From Baekduia soli (GTDB lineage Bacteria > Actinomycetota > Thermoleophilia > Solirubrobacterales > Solirubrobacteraceae), in the NCBI RefSeq assembly GCF_007970665.1, contig NZ_CP042430.1, positions 2,976,001 through 3,040,000 of the forward strand: a stretch of 64,000 bases of DNA, in the 5' to 3' direction. Each line of letters starts with the position of its first letter. Position 1 is the stretch's first letter. A program made the position numbers and the translations under genes. Below, piece by piece: positions 17,143-25,844 of this stretch. Below the pieces are notes generated by a model. It had not been told where the DNA came from and did no database searches. It was given only the letters and a program-made list of their open reading frames with translations.

Positions 17143-17180
17143 TTGACACCCCGGAACGCCGATGCGTACGGTGCATCGGC
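17143..17180 (+). promoter_or_regulatory. Candidate ftsZ promoter with a palindrome around the -10 box
   Basis: A perfect -35 hexamer TTGACA (17143-17148) is followed after 18 bases by TACGGT (17167-17172), the TAnnnT form of an actinobacterial -10. The -10 is framed by an exact 8-bp inverted repeat, GCCGATGC (17158-17165) and GCATCGGC (17173-17180), with a 7-base centre. The palindrome would suit a dimeric regulator able to block initiation. Transcription would begin near 17179, leaving about 70 bases of leader. The stretch 17043-17247 holds no other gene that I can support. Confidence 0.6.
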
Positions 17181-17247
17181 CGGGGGTGGCGCAATCACGC
17201 GCAAACTCTCGAGGCTATCTAGAGGGTCGGACAGGAACTTCAGTCAC

Positions 17248-18324
17248 ATGGAAAGCGGCAGCTACCTCGCGGTCATCAAGGTCGTCGGCGTCGGCGGCGG
17301 CGGGACCAATGCGGTCAATCGCATGGTCGACGCCGGCCTCCGCGGCGTCGAGTTCGTGGCCGCGAACACCGACGCCCAGGCGCTCGCCATGTGCGACGCC
17401 GACATCAAGCTCAACATCGGGCACGAGCTCACCAAGGGACTCGGGGCGGGTGCGAACCCGGACGTCGGGTTCGGCGCCGCGGCCGAGTCGCGCGACGACA
17501 TCAAGGAGGCGCTCAAGGGCGCCGACATGGTCTTCGTCACGGCCGGCGAGGGCGGGGGAACGGGAACCGGCGCGGCGCCCGTGATCGCCGAGATCGCCAA
17601 GAACGAGATCGGCGCGCTGACGGTCGGCGTGGTCACCAAGCCGTTCGAGTTCGAGGGCACGCAGCGGATGCGCCAGGCCGAGGAGGGCGTCCAGCGCCTC
17701 CGCGACGTGGTCGACACGCTCATCGTCATCCCCAACGAGAAGCTGCTCGCGCTCGTCGAGCGCCGCACGACGATCCTCGAGGCGTTCCGCGAGGCCGACA
17801 ACGTGCTGCGCCAGGGCGTGCAGGGGATCACGGACCTCATCACGATCCCCGGCCTGATCAACCTGGACTTCGCCGACGTGCGCACGATCATGGCCGACGC
17901 CGGCTCGGCACTCATGGGCATCGGGCAGTCCGGGGGCGAGACGCGGGCCGCCGACGCGGCCAAGACGGCGATCTCCAGCCCGCTGCTGGAGCAGTCGGTC
18001 GAGGGCGCCACGGGCATCCTGCTCAACATCACGGGCGGCCCGGACATCGGCCTGTTCGAGATCAACGAGGCCGCGGAGATCGTGCAGAGCGCGGCCGACG
18101 CCAACGCGAACATCATCTTCGGCTCGGTCATCGACGAATCGCTGGGCGACGAGGTCCGCGTGACCGTCATCGCCACCGGGTTCGACCACGGGCGCGCCCG
18201 CCCGCGCCAGGCCCGCGAGGAGACGCGCGACAGCGCGCGGCGCCGCGATCGCTCGCCGCGGATCGAGCGGGAGTCGCTCGAGATCCGCGACGACGACATC
18301 GACATCCCGCCCTTCCTGCGCTGA
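17248..18324 (+). CDS. ftsZ: Cell division GTPase FtsZ
   Basis: A 358-residue tubulin homologue that builds the Z ring. It has the glycine-rich start [15 protein letters not shown], the tubulin signature GGGTGTG at residues 102-108, NTDAQAL, the T7-loop region with [11 protein letters not shown], and the conserved C-terminal tail [11 protein letters not shown] that binds FtsA/SepF-type anchors. The linker before the tail is short and Arg-rich. The ATG at 17248 has AGGA about 11 bases upstream and gives the normal N terminus. A longer frame from 17143 would start inside the -35 box. Neither ftsA nor sepF is adjacent. Confidence 0.97.
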   Translation: MESGSYLAVIKVVGVGGGGTNAVNRMVDAGLRGVEFVAANTDAQALAMCDADIKLNIGHELTKGLGAGANPDVGFGAAAESRDDIKEALKGADMVFVTAGEGGGTGTGAAPVIAEIAKNEIGALTVGVVTKPFEFEGTQRMRQAEEGVQRLRDVVDTLIVIPNEKLLALVERRTTILEAFREADNVLRQGVQGITDLITIPGLINLDFADVRTIMADAGSALMGIGQSGGETRAADAAKTAISSPLLEQSVEGATGILLNITGGPDIGLFEINEAAEIVQSAADANANIIFGSVIDESLGDEVRVTVIATGFDHGRARPRQAREETRDSARRRDRSPRIERESLEIRDDDIDIPPFLR

Positions 18325-18325
18325 G

Positions 18326-18346
18326 CGGCGGCCCCGGAGGCCGCCG
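18326..18346 (+). terminator. Hairpin after ftsZ
   Basis: CGGCGGCC (18326-18333) and GGCCGCCG (18339-18346) pair perfectly around a 5-base loop, starting 2 bases after the ftsZ stop. No T-run follows, as is common in GC-rich actinobacteria. Confidence 0.6.
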
Positions 18347-18502
18347 GGGAGCGGGGCGTCGCGGCTCGGATGAGCGGCGACGCGCCCGCGTCCTGCTGCG
18401 GACGGCAGATCCCAAGAACTAGGTATGGCGCCGGCCCGCGGGATTGCCGAAGATACGGGGGAGCACCCGTTCTTCCGTCGCCCTCAGCAAGGACGCCCGC
18501 CG

Positions 18503-18646
18503 ATGCCCCAGCCCCCGCAGATGAACACGGACGAGCTCGCCGAGCTGCTGACGCAGCTCGAGCTGAGCACCGAGGACTCGCGCGACGAGCTCCTCACGGA
18601 CTTCCTCGTCCGGCCGTACCCGACCAAGGTCACCCAGGACAACTGA
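18503..18646 (+). CDS. Small acidic hypothetical protein
   Basis: A 47-residue reading frame with an amphipathic acidic centre (NTDELAELLTQLELSTEDSR) and the end RPYPTKVTQDN. The ATG at 18503 is supported by AAGGA (18489-18493) 9 bases upstream. The frame is open further up to 18425, but that part is Arg/Pro-rich and looks non-coding. I do not recognise the family. It may be transcribed from a promoter in 18347-18502, a stretch in which I see no other gene. Confidence 0.5.
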   Translation: MPQPPQMNTDELAELLTQLELSTEDSRDELLTDFLVRPYPTKVTQDN

Positions 18647-18672
18647 CGCGGGGGCGCGCCCGCGTCGGCGCC

Positions 18673-18888
18673 CTAGACCGCGGCGGGGGCGCCGCGGCGG
18701 GCGAGGTCCAGCGCTTCGAGCGTGCGCAGCACCGGGTCGGGCAGCACGCGCCGGCCGGCGCCGGCGAAGACCTCGTCGACCAGCGCCGCGACGGCGTCCT
18801 GCCGCGTGCGGCTCCGCGCGGCCGCCGCGAGCACGACGGGGCAGTCGTGGCATCGGGGGCAGGTGCGGCAGCAGCGCGAGGGCGGCAT
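18673..18888 (-). CDS. Small Cys-rich hypothetical protein
   Basis: A 71-residue protein with a clustered N-terminal cysteine motif (CCRTCPRCHDCP, residues 6-17) that could bind zinc or another metal, then a helical region (VAALVDEVFAGAGRRVLPD). A TAnnnT box 10 bases before its ATG supports expression. It is divergent from the ferritin gene, with a palindrome between them, so a role linked to metal handling is conceivable but not shown. Family not recognised. Confidence 0.5.
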   Translation of the reverse strand: MPPSRCCRTCPRCHDCPVVLAAAARSRTRQDAVAALVDEVFAGAGRRVLPDPVLRTLEALDLARRGAPAAV

Positions 18889-18898
18889 GGACCACGCG

Positions 18899-18904
18899 AG
18901 CGTA
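18899..18904 (-). promoter_or_regulatory. -10 box for the small Cys-rich protein
   Basis: On the minus strand TACGCT lies 10 bases before the ATG at 18888. Confidence 0.4.
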
Positions 18905-18914
18905 GCACGGATCG

Positions 18915-18926
18915 TAGGGAACCCTA
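18915..18926. promoter_or_regulatory. Palindrome between the divergent Cys-rich and ferritin genes
   Basis: TAGGG-AA-CCCTA is an exact 5-bp inverted repeat in the 83-base divergent region, 45 bases upstream of the ferritin ATG. It loosely recalls the TTAGG half sites of iron-dependent DtxR/IdeR operators, but it is much shorter, so the regulator is unknown. Confidence 0.4.
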
Positions 18927-18959
18927 AGATGGGGCCCGCACGCCCGGCCGCGCGGTCGA

Positions 18960-18965
18960 TATGGT
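18960..18965 (+). promoter_or_regulatory. -10 box for ferritin
   Basis: TATGGT ends 6 bases before the ATG at 18972. Confidence 0.5.
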
Positions 18966-18971
18966 CCGCGC

Positions 18972-19472
18972 ATGCCCTCCGAGCGCTTCGTCGACGCCCT
19001 CAACGCCCAGGTCGCCCGGGAGTTCGCCGCGGCGCACCAGTACACGGCGATCGCGGCGTACTACACGGGGGAGACCTACCCGCAGCTCGCCGCCTTCTTC
19101 TTCGCGCAGGCCGAGGAGGAGCGCGAGCACGCGCTCAAGATGGTCAACTACCTGCTCGACACGAACTCGCCGGTCAACTTCACGGGCATCGACCCGCCGA
19201 GGACCGACTTCGAGGACCACATCGCGCCGATCCGGCTCGCGCTGGACCAGGAGCGCTCGGTGACCGTGAGCATCAGCGAGCTGTTCGAGGTCGCTCGCGA
19301 GACGCGCGACTTCCGCTCGGAGCAGTTCCTGGACTGGTTCCTGGCCGAGCAGACCGAGGAGGAGTCCTCCATGTCGGACCTCTTGGCCGTCGCCGAGCGC
19401 ACCGCCAGCGTGCCGATGCTGCTCGAGGAGTACCTCGCCCGGGAGACCCCGGGCGCGCCGCCCGCCGAGTGA
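18972..19472 (+). CDS. ftnA: Bacterial ferritin (non-haem, FtnA type)
   Basis: A 166-residue four-helix iron-storage subunit that would form a 24-mer cage. The ferroxidase ligands sit at the classical positions: E17, E50, H53, E94, Q127 and E130, within REFAAAHQY, AEEEREHALK, and WFLAEQTEEE. These match E. coli FtnA numbering without gaps. There is no haem-binding Met as in bacterioferritin. The gene stands alone with its own -10 box. The divergent Cys-rich gene and the palindrome between them suggest metal-responsive control, which is inference. Confidence 0.95.
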   Translation: MPSERFVDALNAQVAREFAAAHQYTAIAAYYTGETYPQLAAFFFAQAEEEREHALKMVNYLLDTNSPVNFTGIDPPRTDFEDHIAPIRLALDQERSVTVSISELFEVARETRDFRSEQFLDWFLAEQTEEESSMSDLLAVAERTASVPMLLEEYLARETPGAPPAE

Positions 19473-19492
19473 GGGCGGTCCGCGCGGGGCCG

Positions 19493-19591
19493 TCAGTCGG
19501 CCAGCGCGTCGATCTCCGCGTTGCTCAGGCACCACAGGGGCGTCGCGGGCCTCCCGGCGAGGTGCAGCCGGCCGAGCAGCGAGCGGATCAT
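19493..19591 (-). CDS. Possible 32-residue small protein
   Basis: A short minus-strand frame in the gap between ferritin and gcvT, with Arg/Leu-rich start MIRSLLGRLHLAGR and end WCLSNAEIDALAD. The end looks less random than typical GC-rich shadow peptides, but there is no good promoter or ribosome site. No family recognised. The rest of 19473-19664 holds nothing else I can identify; in particular I see no glycine riboswitch. Confidence 0.2.
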   Translation of the reverse strand: MIRSLLGRLHLAGRPATPLWCLSNAEIDALAD

Positions 19592-19664
19592 GGGCCGTCC
19601 GTACCCACCCGGGGCGCCCCCGTATCGCCCCGGTGTCCGGTGCAGCGCGGTCGGAGACGACTGC

Positions 19665-19670
19665 TAGCCT
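19665..19670 (+). promoter_or_regulatory. -10 box for gcvT
   Basis: TAGCCT ends 6 bases before the GTG at 19677. Confidence 0.5.
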
Positions 19671-19676
19671 CGCCCC

Positions 19677-20753
19677 GTGGCCGCCGCCTCCGCAGACACG
19701 TCCCTCAAGCGCACCCCGCTGCACGACCGCCACGTCGCCGCGGGGGCCCGGATGGTCCCCTTCGCGGGGTGGGAGATGCCCGTCCAGTACACCGGCGTCG
19801 GCCCCGAGCACCTGGCCACGCGCGCCACAGCGGGCATCTTCGACGTCTCGCACATGGGCGAGATCGGCACCTCCGGCCCGGACGCCGCGCGCTTCCTGCA
19901 GCACCTCGTCAGCAACGACGTCGACAAGCTCCAGACCGGCGGAGCGCAGTACTCGGTCCTCTGCCGCGAGGACGGCGGCGTGCTGGACGACCTCTTCACC
20001 TACCGCCTGGGCGCCGACCGCTTCCTGACGGTCTCCAACGCCTCCAACCATGACAGCGACCTGGCCTGGTTCCGCCGCCGGGCCGAGGGCTTCGACGTCG
20101 AGATCGAGGACGCCGCGCCGCGCTACGCGATGCTCGCCGTGCAGGGCCCGCAGGCGCGCGAGATCGTCCAGGCGCTGGCCGACGCCCCGCTGCCCGACCG
20201 CTTCACCTGCCGCCACCGCCTCCTGCGTGGACGCCGGGTGCTCGTCGCCGGCACGGGCTACACGGGCGAGGACGGCGTCGAGCTGCTGTGCGACCCCGAC
20301 GACGCGGTCCTCCTCTGGGACGAGGCGGTGCGCCGCGGCGCGGTGCCCGCCGGCCTGGCCGCGCGCGACACCCTGCGCCTGGAGGTCTGCTACCACCTCT
20401 ACGGCAACGACCTCATGGTCACCCGTGGTCCGATCGAGGCCGGCCTGGGCTGGGCGTGCAAGGAGGACACGGGCTTCATCGGCGCGGAGGCCGTGCGCGC
20501 CGTCCGCGACGCCGGGCCCGCCGAGAAGCTCGTCGCGTTCACGATGCCGTCGGGGATCGCCCGGCAGGGCAACCCGGTCGTGGGCGGGGGCGAGGTGACG
20601 TCGGGGACGATGTCGCCGTCGCTGCAGACCGGCATCGGCATGGCCTACGTGCCCGCGGGGCGCGCGGCCGTGGGCACCGAGCTGCAGATCGACGTGCGGG
20701 GCAAGCTGCGCCCCGCCGTGGTCTCCCGCAAGCCGCTGTACGTAAAGCCTTAG
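19677..20753 (+). CDS. gcvT: Glycine cleavage T protein (aminomethyltransferase)
   Basis: A 358-residue enzyme that moves the methylene group from the lipoylated H protein to tetrahydrofolate, releasing ammonia. The sequence shows the typical opening TPLHDRHVAAGARMVPFAGWEMPVQY (start of the folate-binding domain), FDVSHMGEI, the SNASNHDSD segment (usually NA.N..KD), the GYTGEDGVEL motif, and C-terminal VTSGTMSPSLQTGIGMAYV. The start is GTG 19677. It heads gcvT-gcvH-gcvPA-gcvPB; the fourth component, lipoamide dehydrogenase, is not in the window. Confidence 0.95.
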   Translation: MAAASADTSLKRTPLHDRHVAAGARMVPFAGWEMPVQYTGVGPEHLATRATAGIFDVSHMGEIGTSGPDAARFLQHLVSNDVDKLQTGGAQYSVLCREDGGVLDDLFTYRLGADRFLTVSNASNHDSDLAWFRRRAEGFDVEIEDAAPRYAMLAVQGPQAREIVQALADAPLPDRFTCRHRLLRGRRVLVAGTGYTGEDGVELLCDPDDAVLLWDEAVRRGAVPAGLAARDTLRLEVCYHLYGNDLMVTRGPIEAGLGWACKEDTGFIGAEAVRAVRDAGPAEKLVAFTMPSGIARQGNPVVGGGEVTSGTMSPSLQTGIGMAYVPAGRAAVGTELQIDVRGKLRPAVVSRKPLYVKP

Positions 20754-20756
20754 GGT
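20751..20756 (+). promoter_or_regulatory. -10 box for gcvH, overlapping the gcvT stop codon
   Basis: TAGGGT contains the gcvT TAG stop and ends 7 bases before the gcvH ATG. It may allow separate expression of gcvH. Confidence 0.4.
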
Positions 20757-20763
20757 GCCCGCC

Positions 20764-21150
20764 ATGGCCGACTCCAGCTATCCCGCAGAGCTGCTGTACC
20801 ACCCCGAGCACGACTGGGCCCAGGTCGATGGCGACGTCGCGACGTTCGGCATCACCTGGTTCGCCCAGGACGCCCTCGGCGAGGTCGTGTTCTTCGATCC
20901 GCCCGAGGTGGGCTCGTCGGTGACCGCCGGCGAGTCGTACGCCGAAGTGGAGTCCGTCAAGGCCGTGTCCGACGTGGTCGCGCCGCTCAGCGGCGAGATC
21001 ATCGAGGTCAACCTCGGCCTGGGCGACACCCCCGAGGCGATCAACAACGACCCGTACGGCGACGGCTGGATGGTCAAGGTCCGGCTCTCCGATCCCTCGG
21101 AGAGCGATGGCCTGCTCGACGCCGCCGCCTACGAGGCCACGCTCTCCTAG
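20764..21150 (+). CDS. gcvH: Glycine cleavage H protein
   Basis: A 128-residue lipoyl carrier that shuttles the aminomethyl group between the P and T proteins. The lipoylation lysine is K66 in EVESVKAVSDV. Flanking motifs YHPEHDWAQVDGD, GEVVFFDPPEVGS and NLGLGDTPEAINNDPYGDGWMVKV are typical. The ATG at 20764 is chosen over a GTG at 20755, since it gives the usual N terminus and has a -10 box 7 bases upstream. gcvPA begins 14 bases after the stop. Confidence 0.96.
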   Translation: MADSSYPAELLYHPEHDWAQVDGDVATFGITWFAQDALGEVVFFDPPEVGSSVTAGESYAEVESVKAVSDVVAPLSGEIIEVNLGLGDTPEAINNDPYGDGWMVKVRLSDPSESDGLLDAAAYEATLS

Positions 21151-21164
21151 ACCCCGAGGCTCCC

Positions 21165-22555
<1,391 letters not shown>

Positions 22556-22559
<4 letters not shown>

Positions 22560-22606
22560 TCTGTGACCTGACCACGAACGAGTGCACCATGATCCCGACC
22601 GCATGA
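22556..22606 (+). CDS. Micro-ORF bridging gcvPA and gcvPB
   Basis: Sixteen codons (MICDLTTNECTMIPTA) fill the whole gap between the two P-protein subunits. Its ATG overlaps the gcvPA stop by ATGA, and its TGA overlaps the gcvPB ATG by ATGA. Ribosomes finishing gcvPA could re-initiate and be handed on to gcvPB. It has two Cys and no Gly codons. It may act only through its translation. Confidence 0.4.
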
Positions 22607-24186
22607 GCGCCCTGAGCGACAACCGGCTGCACGCCGACCCGGGCATCGACGGACATCATCCGCACCATGAGATCCCGGTGGGATCGCAGGGCGCGACGCC
22701 GATGCAGCGCGACCGCGCGACGACGATCTTCGAGAAGGGCGCCGCCGGGCGCCGCGCCTTCGTGGCGCCGAAGCTCGACGTGCCCGAGGCCGACGCCGAC
22801 ACCCTGCTGCCCGCGCACCTGCGCCGCAGCGCCCCGGCCCGCCTGCCCGAGGTCTCCGAGCCCGAGCTCGTGCGTCACTACGTCAAGATCTCGCGGCGCA
22901 ACTTCGACCTCGACACGGGCTTCTACCCGCTCGGGTCGTGCACGATGAAGCACAACCCGCGCCTGCACGAGCGGGTCGCGGCGCTGAGCGGTCACAGCCG
23001 CCTGCACCCGATGCAGAGCCCCGAGCACGCCCAGGGCGCGCTCGAGCTCATGTACAACCTGGAGCGCGCGCTGGGCGAGGTGAGCGGGCTGCCGCACGTC
23101 TCGCTGCAGCCGAGCGCGGGCTCGCACGGCGAGCTGGCCGGCGTGCTGCTGACGCGGGCGTTCCACGAGGACCGCGGGCAGCAGCGCCACACGGTCCTGA
23201 CGCCCGACACCTCGCACGGGACCAACCCGGCGACGGTGACGATGGCGGGCTACACGGTGGTCAAGGTCGGCACGAACGTCGACGGCGGCGTCGACCTCGA
23301 CGACCTGCGGGCCAAGGCCGACGAGGACGTCGCCTGCCTCATGCTCACCAACCCGAACACGCTGGGCGTGTTCGACCCCAACATCACCGAGATCGCCCGG
23401 ATCGTCCACGACGTCGGGGCGACGCTGTACTACGACGGCGCCAACCTCAACGCCATCATGGGCAAGGCCCGCCCGGGCGACATGGGCTTCGACATCGTGC
23501 ACTTCAACCTGCACAAGTCGTTCACCCAGCCCCACGGCGGCGGCGGGCCGGGCTCGGGCCCGATCGCGGTCAGCGAGCGCATGCGGCCCTACCTCATGAA
23601 CCCGCGGATCGTGCGCGCGCAGGACGGCTCCTTCGACCTCGACGAGCAGGGCTATGAGAAGTCGATCGGGCGCCTGCGTGGCTTCCAGGGCAACTACGGG
23701 TGCTTCGTGCGCTCCTACGCCTACATCTGCTCGCTGGGCGCCGAGGGGCTGCGCGACGCCTCCGAGACGGCCGTGCTCAACGCCAACTACCTGCTGGCCA
23801 AGCTCCGCGAGCACGGGGTCGCCGACAAGCTGCCGCTCGCGTTCGGCGAGCTGTGCATGCACGAGTTCGTGCTGTCGGGCTCGCCGATGAAGAAGGACCT
23901 GGGGATCAAGACCCTGGACCTGGCCAAGCGCCTGCTCGACCACGGCTACCACCCGCCGACGGTCTACTTCCCGCTCCTGGTGGACGAGGCGCTGCTCGTC
24001 GAGCCCACCGAGACCGAGACCAAGGAGACGCTCGACGGGTTCGCCGCGGCGATCGCGGCGATCCTGGCCGAGGCCGCCGAGGACCCGGCCATCGCCCAGA
24101 ACGCGCCGTACACGACGCCGGTGCGCCGCCTGGACGAGGCGGCCGCGGCCAAGACGCCGCGGATCCGCCAGCCCATCGAGACCTAG
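22603..24186 (+). CDS. gcvPB: Glycine decarboxylase P protein, subunit 2
   Basis: A 527-residue catalytic C-terminal half of glycine decarboxylase. The PLP lysine is K305 in HFNLHKSFTQPHGGGGPG. Other family segments are GFYPLGSCTMKHNP, LQPSAGSHGELAG, DTSHGTNPATV, YDGANLNAIMG and MHEFVLSG. The ATG at 22603 is preferred over the GTG at 22582 because of the ATGA overlap with the micro-ORF. The N-terminal 40 residues are His/Asp-rich and may be disordered. The TAG stop shares bases with the stop of the convergent DUF1360-like gene (CTAG). Confidence 0.95.
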   Translation: MSALSDNRLHADPGIDGHHPHHEIPVGSQGATPMQRDRATTIFEKGAAGRRAFVAPKLDVPEADADTLLPAHLRRSAPARLPEVSEPELVRHYVKISRRNFDLDTGFYPLGSCTMKHNPRLHERVAALSGHSRLHPMQSPEHAQGALELMYNLERALGEVSGLPHVSLQPSAGSHGELAGVLLTRAFHEDRGQQRHTVLTPDTSHGTNPATVTMAGYTVVKVGTNVDGGVDLDDLRAKADEDVACLMLTNPNTLGVFDPNITEIARIVHDVGATLYYDGANLNAIMGKARPGDMGFDIVHFNLHKSFTQPHGGGGPGSGPIAVSERMRPYLMNPRIVRAQDGSFDLDEQGYEKSIGRLRGFQGNYGCFVRSYAYICSLGAEGLRDASETAVLNANYLLAKLREHGVADKLPLAFGELCMHEFVLSGSPMKKDLGIKTLDLAKRLLDHGYHPPTVYFPLLVDEALLVEPTETETKETLDGFAAAIAAILAEAAEDPAIAQNAPYTTPVRRLDEAAAAKTPRIRQPIET

Positions 24187-24710
24187 CGGGCGCTCGAGAA
24201 GCGCTGTGCGCGGTCGTGGTCGCCCGCTTCCGGAGCGGGCGCCCCGGCCGCGCGCTGGTTGAGGTTGGCGCGGCCGCACAGCGCGGTGAAGCCGGTCTGC
24301 AGCCAGTCGTTGACCCCCGCGGTGGCCAGCACGGGGATCACGACGCGCGCCTCGCGCGGGCGCAGCAGCCGCAGGCCGACCAGGCCCATGGCGCTCCACG
24401 TCCCCACGCAGCGGCTGCAGCTCAGCAGCTCGCCGACGGCGTAGCGCATGCCGGTGCCCTTCGGGCGGCGCTCGCCGTCGGCGAGCTCCTCCAGGAACGG
24501 CTCGCGCACCCACGCGTCGACCTTCTCCTTGGCCACGAGCTTGGTCAGCGAGAACGTCGCGAGGCCGAGCGCGGGGAGCTCGGCGTGGCGGACGGGATCG
24601 CCGCCGCGGTCGCGCGCCGCGACCACCAGGGCGCCGAGCAGCGCGCCGTAGCCGGCGCTGAGGGCGGCGTAGTCACTCGGACGGGTCGGGGTCGTGCTGA
24701 TGGGGTCCAT
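24183..24710 (-). CDS. DUF1360-like membrane protein
   Basis: A 175-residue protein with several hydrophobic segments. The motif LSCSRCVGTWSAMGLVGLRLL (Cys-x-x-Cys then a helix) and FSLTKLVAKEKVDAWVREPF are characteristic of DUF1360 proteins, which have no established function. The ATG at 24710 (MDPISTTPTRPSDYAAL) is chosen because the upstream extension runs into the trpS start region. It is divergent from trpS and convergent with gcvPB, with overlapping stop codons. Confidence 0.75.
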   Translation of the reverse strand: MDPISTTPTRPSDYAALSAGYGALLGALVVAARDRGGDPVRHAELPALGLATFSLTKLVAKEKVDAWVREPFLEELADGERRPKGTGMRYAVGELLSCSRCVGTWSAMGLVGLRLLRPREARVVIPVLATAGVNDWLQTGFTALCGRANLNQRAAGAPAPEAGDHDRAQRFSSAR

Positions 24711-24756
24711 GGCGCTCCGGCTACCCGCCACGGGGCCCGGCCCACCCCCGGCTTCA

Positions 24757-24762
24757 TACACT
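24757..24762 (+). promoter_or_regulatory. -10 box for trpS
   Basis: TACACT ends 9 bases before the ATG at 24772. Confidence 0.5.
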
Positions 24763-24771
24763 CCGGCGCCG

Positions 24772-25782
24772 ATGCGCATCTTCAGCGGCATCCAGCCGAC
24801 CGGCCGCAAGCACCTGGGCAACTACATCGGGGCGATCGTCCAGTACGTGGAGGGTCAGCACCGCGCCGCCGAGCACGGCGACGTGGGGATCTTCTGCGTC
24901 GTGGACCTGCACGCGATGACGGTCGCCTACGACCCCGCCGAGATGCGAGCGCGCGTCTACGACACGGCGGCGATCCTGCTGGCGGCGGGCCTGGACCCCG
25001 AGCGCTGCATCTTCTTCCGCCAGAGCGACGTCCCCGAGCACACCGAGCTCGCGTGGCACCTTGGCGCGATCACGTCGCACGGCGACCTCAACCGGATGCA
25101 CCAGTTCAAGGAGAAGTCCGCCCGCCAGCGGGACCTGGTCTCCGCCGACCTCTTCTTCTACCCGGTGCTCATGGCCGCCGATGTGCTCGCCTACCGCGCG
25201 CACGAGGTGCCCGTCGGCGACGACCAGCGCCAGCACGTCGAGCTCATGCGCGACCTCGCCCAGCGCTTCAACGCGCGCTTCGGCGACGAGCTCGTGGTAC
25301 CCGAGCTGCTCGTCCCGGCGACGGGGGCGCGGATCATGGACCTCCAGGCCCCGGACTCCAAGATGTCGACGACGGGCGGCACCGCGGAGGGCACGGTCTA
25401 CGTGCTCGACGACGCCAAGACCGTCGAGAAGAAGTTCAAGCGTGCGGTGACCGACTCCGATGACCCGCCGCGCATCGTCCGCGACCCGGCCAAGCCGGGC
25501 GTCACGAACCTCATCGACATCCTCGCGGCGGCCTCGGGGCGCACGCACGCCGACGTGGAGGCCGAGATGGCCTCCGCCCGTGGCTACGGGGACCTCAAGC
25601 TCGCCACCGCCGCCGCGGTCAACGCGCTCCTGGACCCCGTGCGCGAGCGCTACGCCCAGCTGCGCCCCGACGAGGACGCGCTGGAGGCCGTCCTCGGCGC
25701 CGGGGCGCAGAAGGCGCGGGCGATCGCCTCCGAGACCCTGGTCGACGTGCGGCGCGTGATGGGCGTCGGGCCCCGTCCCTGA
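24772..25782 (+). CDS. trpS: Tryptophanyl-tRNA synthetase
   Basis: A 336-residue class I aminoacyl-tRNA synthetase charging tRNA-Trp. The HIGH-type motif is HLGNY in SGIQPTGRKHLGNYIGAI; the KMSKS-type loop is K197-MSTT. PVGDDQRQHVELMRDLAQRFN and the C-terminal helical region are typical. The ATG at 24772 is supported by family start and -10 box. A frame open to 24694 has no coding character. No leader peptide is seen upstream. Confidence 0.97.
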   Translation: MRIFSGIQPTGRKHLGNYIGAIVQYVEGQHRAAEHGDVGIFCVVDLHAMTVAYDPAEMRARVYDTAAILLAAGLDPERCIFFRQSDVPEHTELAWHLGAITSHGDLNRMHQFKEKSARQRDLVSADLFFYPVLMAADVLAYRAHEVPVGDDQRQHVELMRDLAQRFNARFGDELVVPELLVPATGARIMDLQAPDSKMSTTGGTAEGTVYVLDDAKTVEKKFKRAVTDSDDPPRIVRDPAKPGVTNLIDILAAASGRTHADVEAEMASARGYGDLKLATAAAVNALLDPVRERYAQLRPDEDALEAVLGAGAQKARAIASETLVDVRRVMGVGPRP

Positions 25783-25829
25783 CGTCCGCAAAGAGCGGGG
25801 ATCCGGGGCGCGCCGTCGGGGGCGGTCGC

Positions 25830-25835
25830 TACGGT
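25830..25835 (+). promoter_or_regulatory. -10 box for scpA-scpB
   Basis: TACGGT ends 9 bases before the ATG at 25845. Confidence 0.5.
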
Positions 25836-25844
25836 CTGGCGCAC

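Noticed and set aside
17143-17247. Longer FtsZ starting at TTG 17143
   Set aside because: The extra 35 residues are not FtsZ-like and the start would lie in the -35 hexamer; ATG 17248 gives the normal N terminus.
19473-19676. Glycine riboswitch before gcvT
   Set aside because: No glycine aptamer core is visible, and the -10 box lies only 6 bases before the start codon, leaving no leader.
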